Positions 1-7,080 of a stretch of 15,285 nt of DNA are shown piece by piece (position 1 is the first letter of the stretch; the number at the start of each line of letters is the position of its first letter). Under the pieces are notes generated by a model that was given only the letters and a program-made list of their open reading frames with translations, ran no database searches and had not been told where the DNA came from. The DNA is taken from assembly GCA_959027945.1 (NCBI GenBank), contig CAUFRO010000045.1, forward strand, positions 1-15,285, given 5' to 3'. Both the position numbers and the translations under genes were made by a program. Source of the stretch: an uncultured Collinsella sp. (GTDB lineage: Bacteria > Actinomycetota > Coriobacteriia > Coriobacteriales > Coriobacteriaceae).

Positions 1-4
1 AGAG

Positions 5-30
5 AAGAGGCGGGGCATGCCCCGCCTCTT
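5..30. terminator. GC-rich perfect palindrome, probable terminator of an off-window gene
   Basis: The 26 bases are fully self-complementary (AAGAGGCGGGG, a CATG centre, then the exact complement), giving an 11-bp GC-rich stem with a 4-nt loop. No strong T-run follows on either strand, so it is either a weak or bidirectional terminator for a gene outside the window or a structural palindrome. Its position at the edge of an intergenic region supports the terminator reading. Confidence 0.45.
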
Positions 31-99
31 ACACCACATCTCTGCGCGCTACCATTCGAAGAGGCTGAAAGCCGTCAAACGCCCTTTAAAGGGGGTTAG

Positions 100-215
100 A
101 TAAATTGATTTTGAGCCCATTTTTACTCAGAACAGGCCGAAAAATATGACACCTCTTTTGCAACAGTACTCATATTTGGCATTTTTTGCCCACAGAGTCC
201 AAAATCCATGCCCCA
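100..215. other. AT-rich non-coding block with a long-arm inverted repeat
   Basis: This stretch is visibly richer in A/T than the genes around it and holds no credible gene. It contains AAATATGA (142-149) and its exact complement TCATATTT (170-177), separated by 20 nt. A GCC just outside the left arm and a GGC just outside the right arm can extend the pairing. A T6 tract follows at 182-187. Function is unknown. It may be a dispersed intergenic element or a relic. Confidence 0.35.
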
Positions 216-221
216 AAACAC

Positions 222-248
222 AAAAGGAGGGGCCTCGTAAGGCCCTTC
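222..248 (-). terminator. Rho-independent terminator of the APC transporter gene
   Basis: On the minus strand, about 50 nt past the stop codon of the transporter gene, GAAGGGCC pairs with GGCCCCTC (8 bp, one non-canonical pair when read as minus-strand RNA) around a 6-nt loop. It is followed by CTTTTG and more T-rich sequence. Position and orientation fit the 3' end of the transporter transcript. Confidence 0.6.
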
Positions 249-298
249 CCTAGGAAAGGGAATCGATTTATTCCACAGCCGTAGATTAATCCTAGCCG

Positions 299-1762
299 CT
301 ACTCCATCATATCGAGGACGGAAGGGCGAAGCTCGTTCTCGGCGGCCTCGGGATCGGTCTCGCGCAGGCGGTTGATGTAGCGGTTGTACCACATCACGGC
401 AAGGCCCAGGAAGACAACCACGCCGCCAACGTTGTAGACCAGCGTCAGCCACAGCGGCTGATCGAGCGGAATGGTGCCGCAGATAAGCACGAAGCAGAAG
501 ACCACAAGCAGGAATGCGTCAACGAGCAGGCCAAAGCTGCGCGAGCCCATGCGGAAGCCACGGGGAGCAGCATCGAAGTTCTTGCGCAGCATAAAGTAGG
601 CAAGCAGAATCAGCAGCGGCGGGAGCAGAGCGGTGGCAGCCGTCATGTTGGTGACAATCATGAGCAGGTCGTCGAGGTTACCGGAGCCCAGGGCCGGGAT
701 GATCAGGATGGGGACGACGATGGCGAACTGCAGCCAAGCGGCGCGGGCAGGAATGCCATGCTCGTTGAGCTCGACGATCTTGCTACCAAAGACGCCCTTG
801 GGGATCTCGGTGAAGAAGACCTTGATGGGAGCGGAGGTCCACATCATGAGGGAACCCAGCGTAGCGGCGAGAAGGATCAAGCCGATGACGCGCGTGGACA
901 CTTCCATAGGAATGCCAAAGTGGGCAAAGACAGCGCCGAACACGTCGAAGATGCCGGTGGAGATGGCAACGCTGCCCTCGGGGATGAACAGGTTAACCAG
1001 CAGCGAAGCGCCTGCATACAGAAGGCCGATGGTCAGGCCGGCGATAACGACGGTGCGCACGAAGGCCTTGACGCCACCCTTAAGGTCGTTAAGGAACACG
1101 CCGACAGACTCAGCGCCGCCAACGCCCTGGATGATCCAGGCAAGCGTACCGAAGAAGCCCCACGCAGTTGCGAAGTTGCTCATGTCGGGAGCCATGTTAG
1201 CGGGAGTAGGAGCCGTAGCGAACTCAACGCCGCCAAAGGCAGCAGCCAGGGACAGCAGGATGAACACGGCGGTCAGGCCGAGAGCCGCGGTCGAACCGAA
1301 GGAGGAAATGGAGCCGATCCACTTAGCGCCCTTGGTCGAAACCCACGTGGCGATAGCAAAGACGACGATCTCGATAATGGTGATCCACAGCTGCGAAAGC
1401 TCGGCGTTGGCACCAAAGAACACGTAGCTCGCGTAGATGATGACGTTGGGCAGGACGGACGCAAAGAAGAACAGGTTAACGAACCAGTAGCTAAATGCCG
1501 TCAGGAACGCCCAGCGACCACCCATCGAGGTCTTAACCCATGCGTACACGCCCGACTCGGAGTCCTTGTTGAGGCCGACGAACTCGGCGGTAACCAGGGT
1601 ATAGGGGACAAAGTACAAAAGCGTGGCGAAGAAGAACGACGGCGCAGCTGCCAAGCCGATGGCCGCGTTGTTGTTGATGATGTTCTTGATACCGAACACG
1701 GCGGCGACCGTCATGCCCAGCAGAGCGAACGAACCAATCGTTCCTCGTTTTTCAGAGCTCAT
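299..1762 (-). CDS. APC-superfamily amino-acid transporter, YjeM/GadC-like
   Basis: The 487-aa protein is almost entirely hydrophobic segments (about 12 predicted by eye) with short charged loops, as in APC-superfamily amino-acid permeases and antiporters. The N-terminal half resembles recalled E. coli YjeM (glutamate/GABA antiporter-type family): TM1 glycine-rich GMTVAAVFGIKN, then the FVPYTLVTAEF segment and a SGVYAWV-SMGGRWAF stretch. No signal peptide is expected; it should sit in the cytoplasmic membrane. I chose the ATG at 1762 because GGGAGGG lies 3 nt upstream; an in-frame TTG 12 nt further up overlaps that ribosome binding site. It is read in the same direction as ebgAC but is separated by about 150 bp containing several hairpins, so it is probably its own transcript. 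Substrate cannot be told from sequence; glutamate-type amino acids are an inference. Confidence 0.85.
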   Translation of the reverse strand: MSSEKRGTIGSFALLGMTVAAVFGIKNIINNNAAIGLAAAPSFFFATLLYFVPYTLVTAEFVGLNKDSESGVYAWVKTSMGGRWAFLTAFSYWFVNLFFFASVLPNVIIYASYVFFGANAELSQLWITIIEIVVFAIATWVSTKGAKWIGSISSFGSTAALGLTAVFILLSLAAAFGGVEFATAPTPANMAPDMSNFATAWGFFGTLAWIIQGVGGAESVGVFLNDLKGGVKAFVRTVVIAGLTIGLLYAGASLLVNLFIPEGSVAISTGIFDVFGAVFAHFGIPMEVSTRVIGLILLAATLGSLMMWTSAPIKVFFTEIPKGVFGSKIVELNEHGIPARAAWLQFAIVVPILIIPALGSGNLDDLLMIVTNMTAATALLPPLLILLAYFMLRKNFDAAPRGFRMGSRSFGLLVDAFLLVVFCFVLICGTIPLDQPLWLTLVYNVGGVVVFLGLAVMWYNRYINRLRETDPEAAENELRPSVLDMME

Positions 1763-1798
1763 AAGCCCTCCCAATCATCTATTAAATGTCATCCAAAA

Positions 1799-1829
1799 CC
1801 GTCCGAGCTGCAAGTGCAATCGCGGACGG
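1799..1829. repeat. Inverted repeat in the transporter/ebgC intergenic region
   Basis: CCGTCCG at 1799-1805 and CGGACGG at 1823-1829 form a perfect 7-bp inverted repeat around a 17-nt spacer. It lies 37-67 bp upstream of the transporter start, so it could be an operator or a 5' UTR hairpin for that gene. Confidence 0.35.
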
Positions 1830-1839
1830 CGCACCTGCT

Positions 1840-1881
1840 AAGGGGAATGGGGAAAAGGGAGTCAACAAAGCCATCCCCCTT
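1840..1881. repeat. Hairpin between ebgC and the transporter gene
   Basis: Bases 1840-1850 pair with 1871-1881 over 11 positions with a single mismatch (AAGGGGAATGG against CCATCCCCCTT). There is no T-run on the minus strand after it, so it is not a clear terminator. It could be part of the ebgC 3' end or of the transporter promoter region. Confidence 0.35.
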
Positions 1882-1890
1882 AACGGCGCG

Positions 1891-1911
1891 AAGCAAACGT
1901 CCAAACGGACG
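1891..1911 (-). terminator. Possible terminator just after ebgC
   Basis: Four nucleotides past the ebgC stop on the minus strand, CGTCC-GTTT-GGACG forms a 5-bp stem with a tetraloop, followed by TTTGCTT. The stem is short, so termination here would be partial at best. Confidence 0.35.
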
Positions 1912-1915
1912 AATA

Positions 1916-2371
1916 CTACTTGTTGGGGAAGGAATAACCTTCGACCGTCACGTGCAGTACCACGACGCGGGGATCCGAAGCCTCGGCGATAACACGGTAA
2001 GCCTCGTCGATCTCGACGACGGCAACGCCGCCGGCGGGAATCGTCACGGTCTCCCCCGCCCCCTCAAAGCGCTCGCGATCATCGATATCGCTGTAAGCGC
2101 GGGTGCAGGTGAGGCCTGCCTTGGGGGCAACCTCGACGGTCAGGTCGCCGTCGAGCGGAGCGAGCACGGCATGGTAGCGACGGTGACCGACCAGATCGGC
2201 GGTTGCGGCCTCGCGGGCATAGACCCACCAGTACACCAACGAGTCGCCGATGGAGTAAGCCACGTCGTGCTGTAGGTCGGCAACGCCATCGAGCGCCTGG
2301 CCGGTGCGCATCCACTTCTTGACGGACTTCATCTGAGCATCGAAGTCGGCACGCGAGTTAAAGACATGCAT
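1916..2371 (-). CDS. ebgC: Beta-galactosidase small subunit, EbgC-like (YhcH/YjgK/YiaL family)
   Basis: A 151-aa cytoplasmic cupin-like protein, close to the 149 aa of E. coli EbgC, which binds EbgA and is needed for full galactosidase activity. Shared features include KKW near residue 20, AYSIGDSLVYWW (39-50), the GHRRYH motif (62-67), DDRERFEGAGETV (97-109), EAYR (123-126) and a C-terminus ending in NK. Residue 122 is Asp where recalled EbgC has His (DIHEAYR), a possible change at a metal ligand. The ATG lies 4 nt after the ebgA stop codon and its GGAGG ribosome binding site lies inside the last ebgA codons, so the two genes are translationally coupled. Its location directly after ebgA makes the subunit role nearly certain. 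Confidence 0.9.
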   Translation of the reverse strand: MHVFNSRADFDAQMKSVKKWMRTGQALDGVADLQHDVAYSIGDSLVYWWVYAREAATADLVGHRRYHAVLAPLDGDLTVEVAPKAGLTCTRAYSDIDDRERFEGAGETVTIPAGGVAVVEIDEAYRVIAEASDPRVVVLHVTVEGYSFPNK

Positions 2372-2374
2372 GAC

Positions 2375-5300
2375 TTATGCCTCCTTAATGGGTGCCAGCG
2401 CCTGAGCCAGATCGGCAGACGTCAGCGGTCGCAGGGACACCTCAAAGCTGAAGCTCTCAAAACGGGTGCGATAGGAATCGAGCACCTCGGAACCCCAAGA
2501 GTTCGAGCCAAGGCCGAGCAACTGGTCGTTGATGTTGACCGTGACCGTGTCGCCCTTGACAAGGTCGTAGACGTGCTTGGCGTTATCGATGGCCTCGCAG
2601 CTATAGGGCCATGCCGAGAACGAGAACGGGTTGGAGGCAGCGTCAGCCGGACGAGTCACCAGCACGCCGTCGCCGTGGCTGGAGCGCAGGGCGACCCAGC
2701 GGGTACCCTCGCGGTTGGCGCAGTCCTGAGGCATAACGTAGGGCGTGAACATATCGTCGACCGTGGTGCGGTAATGACCGACCGGGTTGGCGCGCAGCGA
2801 GTCCGGATAGTTCTCGCCCGGGCCGTGGCCATACCACTCGACGGCACGATCGCAACCGGGGACCTCGAAGGAGATGCCGATGCGCGGGATGATATCCGAG
2901 TAATCGCCGTAGGGCTCGCCGGAAACCTTGAGGTCGACGCGACCGCTCGGAAGCACGGTGTAGACGAGCTCGACGCGCATGCCGAACGCGCGGACGGGAG
3001 GAGCGATACGCTGGCTCACGGTAACGACGACCGCATTGCCGTCCTGTTTCCAAGAAACCTTGCGGGTTGACGTCTGCATCACATCGATGAAGTTGTCCTT
3101 CCACAGGGAGTCATACTCCTGAGCGTGGTTGTCGACGAGCGGATGCCAAAAACCAACCTGGGGACCGGAGGCCATGACGTCGCGGCCGGATGCCTTCCAC
3201 TCGCTCACAGTACCGTTTACCTTGCTGAAGGTCAGCTCGCCGTTGAGGGAGTGAATGCGAATTTCCTGCTCGGTCTCCTCGACCGTAAGCTCGGGGCGCA
3301 CGGGAGCCGCGATGGCCGACGCCGGATGGTTTGCGATGGCAAACTGGCTTGCGCCCAGTTGGAACATCGGCTCGCACCAGACGTGAGCGGCCATGGTGTA
3401 GGCGCGCACAGTCAGCAGGGTCTCGCCTACCGCGGCCTCGTGAATCACCAGCGGAAGCTGGACGGACTCACCGGGGGCAACCGCACCGGGCATGAGCGTC
3501 TTGCGGCAGACCACGTCGCCGTCCACCAGGGTCTCCGCCGACAGGCAAACATCCTCGAGGGTGGTAAACCAACGCTTGTTGGTGACAGTCAGCTCGCCCG
3601 CCTCGGCGTCATAAGCCATGCGAACCGGGCAGATGACCTGGCCGTACTCAGTGAGGCCCGGGCTCGGCTGCTGCCAAGGGAACACCATGCCATCGATGCA
3701 GAAGTTGCTGTTGTTGGGGTAATCGCCGTTGTCGCCACCATACATATCGTAGGCAACGCCGTCCTCGGTCACAGCAGCCAAACCGTGGTCGCACCATTCC
3801 CAGATAAACTGGCCTTGGATGCAATCCCAGCGATCGAAGACCTCCTGGTACTCGGACAGGCCTCCGGGGCCATTGCCCATGGAGTGGCCGTACTCGCAGT
3901 TGATGCGCGGCTTGGGGAACGGATGCTCGCCAAAGTCGTTCATCTGCGACACACGGGAGTACATGGTGGAAATGACGTCGACGGTATCGGCGTTGCGGTC
4001 CTCCTCGTAATGGACCGGGCGACCATCGAGCTCGTGAGCCTTGGCGTACATCGCGCGGATGTTGCAGCCATAGCCGCTCTCGTTGCCCATCGACCACATA
4101 ATGATGCAGGCGTGGTTGCGCTCCTGCATCACCAGGCGCTCGATGCGGTCGACGTAGGCCGGCTCCCATGCCGGGTCGTCGGTGACCAGGGCGATATTGC
4201 CGATATTCTCGAAGCCGTGGCTCTCCATATCGGTCTCGGCGACCAGCATGATGCCATACTCGTCGCACAACTCGTAAAAGCGCGGGTCGTTGGCGTAATG
4301 GGACGTGCGCACCGCGTTGATGTTGTGCTGCTTCATGAGCTCCAGGTCGCGGCGCATGCGATCGAGGCCCACGGCGCGGCCCTTGTGATCGTCGTGATCG
4401 TGGCGGTTAACGCCATGCATCTTAAAGTAGGTACCGTTGAGGTAGATATGATTGCCCTCGACCGTCACCTCGGCAAGGCCCTGGCGATGCGGGACGTACT
4501 CGCTGACCTGGTCACCGTCGTAGACCTCAAACGTAAGGTCATAGAGGAAGGGGTCCTCGGGATTCCAGAAGTGGGCATCGGTCACGCTGCACTCGGCATG
4601 GCCGTCGACGCACTCGCCCGTAGCCACCACGTTCTCGCCATCGCTGAGCGTAAACACGACGCGGGAAGCGCCCTCGGCCACCGTATCGAGCGTAATCAGA
4701 GCGGCATCGCCCTCGCGGTGCGTGCGGAACCTAAAGTCGACCAGGTGTGCAGCGGGACGCTGCATAAGGTACACATCGCGGAAGATGCCCGATGCCCACC
4801 ACATGTCTTGGTCCTCGATATAGCTACCATCGCTGTACTGCAGAACCTTGACCGCAAACAGGTTGTCGCCCTCGACAAGCGCGTCGGTCACGTCGAACTC
4901 GGCAGACAGGCGCGAACCCTTGGTCATGCCGATAAACTGACCGTTGACGTACAGCTCGCCATAGCTCTCGATGCCGTCAAAGCGAATGATCTCGCGAGCG
5001 CCGGCAGGCACGGCGGGAAGGTTGACGATGCGCTGGTACACGCCCGTGGGATCGTCAGAGGGAACGAACGGCTGATCCACCGGGAACGGGAAGCCCTCGT
5101 CGGTGTAGGCAAGGTTGCCATAGCCGTCTACCTGCCACAGGTGCGGAACCTCCACGTGATCCCACTCGGGCTCGTACGTAGAGAGCTCCTCGTTGGAGAC
5201 GGCAGCGGGGCCCTCAAAGAGGCGGAACTGCCACGAGCCGGACAGCTGGACAAACCCGCGCGACAGCTCGCGGCTGTACGTTGCAGCGAGATCGGCGGTC

Positions 5301-5383
5301 TCGTAACCCATAAAGTACGCATGGGGTGCCAGGCGGTTCCTGTGGGTGAGCGCTTGGTTTTCCCAATCGTTAATGGCGTCCAT
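2375..5383 (-). CDS. ebgA: GH2 beta-galactosidase large subunit, EbgA-like
   Basis: A 1002-aa glycoside hydrolase family 2 enzyme hydrolysing beta-galactosides such as lactose in the cytoplasm; no signal peptide is seen. It follows E. coli EbgA (about 1030 aa) along its whole length, beginning with the N-terminal WENQALTHRNRLAP, then the jelly-roll domain (about 45-215), the immunoglobulin-like domain and the TIM barrel (about 310-600). The C-terminal beta-galactosidase small-chain domain includes LLGLGSNSWGSEVLDS. The acid/base is predicted as Glu435 in SMGNESGYG and the nucleophile as Glu497 in INCEYGHSMGNG. MHGVNRHDHD (322-331) is the conserved GH2 signature. The ATG is preceded by AAGGAG at good spacing. 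It is the first gene of the ebgA-ebgC operon, downstream of three LacI-type operators, and is presumably induced by a beta-galactoside. Either lactose or host or dietary galacto-oligosaccharides could be the natural substrate. Confidence 0.95.
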   Translation of the reverse strand: MDAINDWENQALTHRNRLAPHAYFMGYETADLAATYSRELSRGFVQLSGSWQFRLFEGPAAVSNEELSTYEPEWDHVEVPHLWQVDGYGNLAYTDEGFPFPVDQPFVPSDDPTGVYQRIVNLPAVPAGAREIIRFDGIESYGELYVNGQFIGMTKGSRLSAEFDVTDALVEGDNLFAVKVLQYSDGSYIEDQDMWWASGIFRDVYLMQRPAAHLVDFRFRTHREGDAALITLDTVAEGASRVVFTLSDGENVVATGECVDGHAECSVTDAHFWNPEDPFLYDLTFEVYDGDQVSEYVPHRQGLAEVTVEGNHIYLNGTYFKMHGVNRHDHDDHKGRAVGLDRMRRDLELMKQHNINAVRTSHYANDPRFYELCDEYGIMLVAETDMESHGFENIGNIALVTDDPAWEPAYVDRIERLVMQERNHACIIMWSMGNESGYGCNIRAMYAKAHELDGRPVHYEEDRNADTVDVISTMYSRVSQMNDFGEHPFPKPRINCEYGHSMGNGPGGLSEYQEVFDRWDCIQGQFIWEWCDHGLAAVTEDGVAYDMYGGDNGDYPNNSNFCIDGMVFPWQQPSPGLTEYGQVICPVRMAYDAEAGELTVTNKRWFTTLEDVCLSAETLVDGDVVCRKTLMPGAVAPGESVQLPLVIHEAAVGETLLTVRAYTMAAHVWCEPMFQLGASQFAIANHPASAIAAPVRPELTVEETEQEIRIHSLNGELTFSKVNGTVSEWKASGRDVMASGPQVGFWHPLVDNHAQEYDSLWKDNFIDVMQTSTRKVSWKQDGNAVVVTVSQRIAPPVRAFGMRVELVYTVLPSGRVDLKVSGEPYGDYSDIIPRIGISFEVPGCDRAVEWYGHGPGENYPDSLRANPVGHYRTTVDDMFTPYVMPQDCANREGTRWVALRSSHGDGVLVTRPADAASNPFSFSAWPYSCEAIDNAKHVYDLVKGDTVTVNINDQLLGLGSNSWGSEVLDSYRTRFESFSFEVSLRPLTSADLAQALAPIKEA

Positions 5384-5416
5384 GGTGATGCTCCTTCGTC
5401 ATCGTAGTGATTCTTG

Positions 5417-5430
5417 TGCAACCGATTGTC
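5417..5430. promoter_or_regulatory. LacI-type operator O1
   Basis: TGCAACCGATTGTC is a near-palindrome centred on CG, one base off the core AACCGGTT seen in the other two sites. It lies downstream of the predicted ebgA -10, over the likely transcription start. Confidence 0.6.
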
Positions 5431-5433
5431 CTT

Positions 5434-5463
5434 ATCTTACGGGCGATGCAAAAAACTGTGCAA
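5434..5463 (-). promoter_or_regulatory. Predicted ebgA promoter
   Basis: On the minus strand TTGCAC (5463-5458) and TAAGAT (5439-5434) are spaced 18 bp, about 50 bp upstream of the ebgA start. The -35 lies inside the middle operator and the first operator lies just downstream of the -10. This is the expected arrangement for repression by a LacI-family protein. Confidence 0.5.
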
Positions 5464-5472
5464 CCGGTTGTC
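5459..5472. promoter_or_regulatory. LacI-type operator O2
   Basis: TGCAACCGGTTGTC contains the perfect CAACCGGTTG palindrome with the central CG typical of LacI-family operators. Its centre is 42 bp from O1, four helical turns, and it covers the predicted ebgA -35. Confidence 0.7.
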
Positions 5473-5503
5473 CGCTGAACGGTCGATTTGGTCGGGTTAA
5501 CGG

Positions 5504-5523
5504 TGCAACCGGTTGTACAACCG
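5504..5523. promoter_or_regulatory. Composite LacI-type operator O3 with three half-sites
   Basis: TGCAACCGGTTGTA is followed at once by CAACCG, so the half-site CAACC occurs three times in alternating orientation. Two overlapping palindromes result: CAACCGGTTG (5506-5515) and CGGTTGTACAACCG (5510-5523). It lies 45 bp (centre to centre) upstream of O2 and may serve repression loops or the divergent regulator promoter. Confidence 0.6.
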
Positions 5524-5655
5524 CGACACTTATGTCACCCTGAGTATCGAAACTCAGCGCAAGACATCGTTCTCAAGCTCGTAGGCAACCGCCACGCCCG
5601 CTGATATCTCACCCATACGAGACGTATTCGATTGCGGCTTGGTTGCAAAACGACA

Positions 5656-5698
5656 CCGGTCACCGGATATCATGAACGCTGTTCAGGCGCACTATAGT
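5656..5698 (+). promoter_or_regulatory. Predicted promoter region of the LacI-family regulator
   Basis: TATAGT at 5693-5698 is a good -10 for the plus strand, 62 bp before the regulator ATG. No clear -35 hexamer is seen at 17-18 bp. That zone instead holds the inverted repeat TGAAC-GCT-GTTCA (5673-5685), and CCGGT-C-ACCGG lies at 5656-5666. Either could be a site for an activator or repressor. Confidence 0.4.
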
Positions 5699-5759
5699 AA
5701 GCTGTATCCGCACCAGCCCGTATCAGCGACAACATCGACCGCATTCTCCAGGAGACGCC

Positions 5760-6776
5760 ATGACCCAACCAGTTCGCACCGCACCTACGCTTGCCGAGGT
5801 TGCCGCAGCTGCCGGCGTGTCGCGCTCCACGGCATCGCGCGCTCTCAACGATTCGCCCCGCATTAGCGAGGAAACCAAAAGGCGCGTCCGCGCGGCGGCC
5901 AAGGAAGTCAATTTTGTCCCCAACGCTCGTGGCCGAGCGCTCGCTGTCGGGCGCACGGAAATCATCGCCGTGCTCGTGACCGAGCCCCTGAGTGAACTCT
6001 TCAGCGACCCCACCTATAGCGAGTTTTTGAGCGGCATTACCGAGGAACTGTCGGAGTCGTCCTATCTGCCCGTTATCTTGCAGGCGTCTTCTACGCATGA
6101 GCGCAACCGTGCACGCGAGCACTTTGAGCGCCGCTCGTTCGACGCCGTGATCGACGTCTCCCCCTACAAGGGCAGCGAGCTGCTCGAGGTGCTGCGCGAG
6201 CTGGGCGTACCCACCGTGTTGTGCGGCCAGCTCGAGGGCCACCCCTATCGCGATGTGTTCTCGACAGTCTACTCCGACGACGAAGAGGGCGGACGCTTTG
6301 CGGCACTCGCCATAAAGGATCGCGGGCGCAAAGATATCGTCGCCGTGTTGGGACCGCAAGACAACCCCGCTGTTGCCGACCGCCTGCGCGGCTACCGCGC
6401 CGTCTTGGGCGAAGACCTCCCAGACGCAAACGTTATCTATACCGGCTGGAACAGCGGAGACGGCTATCAGGCCATGCACCAGATTCTCGCGCGCGAGATC
6501 GCTTTCGATGGCGTGCTCTGCGGATCGGACCGTATCGCGGCTGGCGTCATCACCGCACTCAACGAGGCAGGCCTATCCGTTCCGGCGGACGTTTCTGTCG
6601 TCGGCTTCGACGATCACGAGATTGCGACGCGCTGCGTCCCCGCGCTCACGACCGTCCGCCAGCCCCTGCGCGAAGAAGGCCACATGGCTGCCAACATTGC
6701 GCTCGACATGATCAAGGGTGCCGAGCCCACCACCTCCGTGATGCACATGCAGCTGATCCAGAGAGACTCGCTATAA
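5760..6776 (+). CDS. LacI-family transcriptional regulator, probable ebgAC repressor
   Basis: A 338-aa protein with a LacI-type helix-turn-helix at the N-terminus (TLAEVAAAAGVSRSTASRALN, about residues 10-30) and the hinge segment NARGRALAVGRTE. A periplasmic-binding-protein-like effector domain starts at about residue 66 (EIIAVLVTEP) and includes the usual late motif VSVVGFDDHEIA. Length is normal for the family. The ATG has AGGAG six bases upstream. It is divergent from ebgA and the region between them carries three near-identical LacI-type palindromes, so repression of ebgAC relieved by a galactoside is the simplest reading. The effector is not shown by sequence. Its role matches E. coli EbgR, but I do not claim orthology. 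Confidence 0.88.
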   Translation: MTQPVRTAPTLAEVAAAAGVSRSTASRALNDSPRISEETKRRVRAAAKEVNFVPNARGRALAVGRTEIIAVLVTEPLSELFSDPTYSEFLSGITEELSESSYLPVILQASSTHERNRAREHFERRSFDAVIDVSPYKGSELLEVLRELGVPTVLCGQLEGHPYRDVFSTVYSDDEEGGRFAALAIKDRGRKDIVAVLGPQDNPAVADRLRGYRAVLGEDLPDANVIYTGWNSGDGYQAMHQILAREIAFDGVLCGSDRIAAGVITALNEAGLSVPADVSVVGFDDHEIATRCVPALTTVRQPLREEGHMAANIALDMIKGAEPTTSVMHMQLIQRDSL

Positions 6777-6781
6777 GAAAT

Positions 6782-6983
6782 TGGGGCAGGCTTTCCGCCA
6801 GACAGTTGTTGCGGAAAGCCTGCCCCGTTTTGAGCGCTCATTCTGGGGCACAGTTTCCGTTAGACAGCTCAACCGGAAACTGTGCCCCATTATTTTGCCG
6901 AATTCTGGGTCGCGCTTTCCCAGAGGACCCCTTTGGGAAAGCGCGACCCATTCCGGACGCAGATTCCGGGATGCACTTTCCGC
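6782..6983. repeat. Tandem array of about 62-bp hairpin units (three complete, one half)
   Basis: Units begin at 6782, 6844, 6906 and 6967, so the period is 62, 62 and 61 bp. Unit 1 pairs 6783-6798 with 6811-6826 (16 bp), unit 2 pairs 6844-6859 with 6874-6889 (16 bp), and unit 3 pairs 6906-6922 with 6934-6950 (17 bp). All three stems are perfect. Left arms share the pattern GGG, six or so variable bases, then TTTCC, usually after ATTC. The variable bases differ between units but are always complemented within the unit. The fourth unit keeps only a left arm. There is no gene in the 6777-7080 gap. Confidence 0.85.
6783..6830 (+). terminator. First hairpin of the array, likely terminator of the LacI regulator
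   Basis: Seven bases after the regulator stop codon a 16-bp GC-rich stem with a 12-nt loop is followed by GTTTTG on the plus strand. That is a plausible intrinsic terminator, although it is also the first unit of a tandem repeat array. Unit 2 is likewise followed by a T-rich TTATTTTG. Confidence 0.55.
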
Positions 6984-7020
6984 GACGCCCGGTCACCCTA
7001 TGCCCTCACAACCTCGGCGT

Positions 7021-7057
7021 ATAAAAAACGAGGGAAGGCACACGTCCTTCCCTCGTT
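7021..7057 (-). terminator. Rho-independent terminator of aspS
   Basis: On the minus strand AACGAGGGAAGG (7057-7046) pairs perfectly with CCTTCCCTCGTT (7038-7027) over 12 bp around a 7-nt loop, and the T-run TTTTTTAT follows. It is 23 nt past the aspS stop codon. Confidence 0.85.
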
Positions 7058-7080
7058 GCAAGCAATATATAGCCGCTCGC

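Noticed and set aside
3125..5407. Long open plus-strand frame (760 codons) opposite ebgA
   Set aside because: It is exactly antisense to a well-supported GH2 enzyme, has no domain I recognise and is low-complexity. It is a by-product of high GC at third codon positions.
6782..6983. CRISPR array
   Set aside because: The spacing is regular, but the repeated part is a self-complementary arm that varies between units, with no constant repeat and no cas genes nearby.
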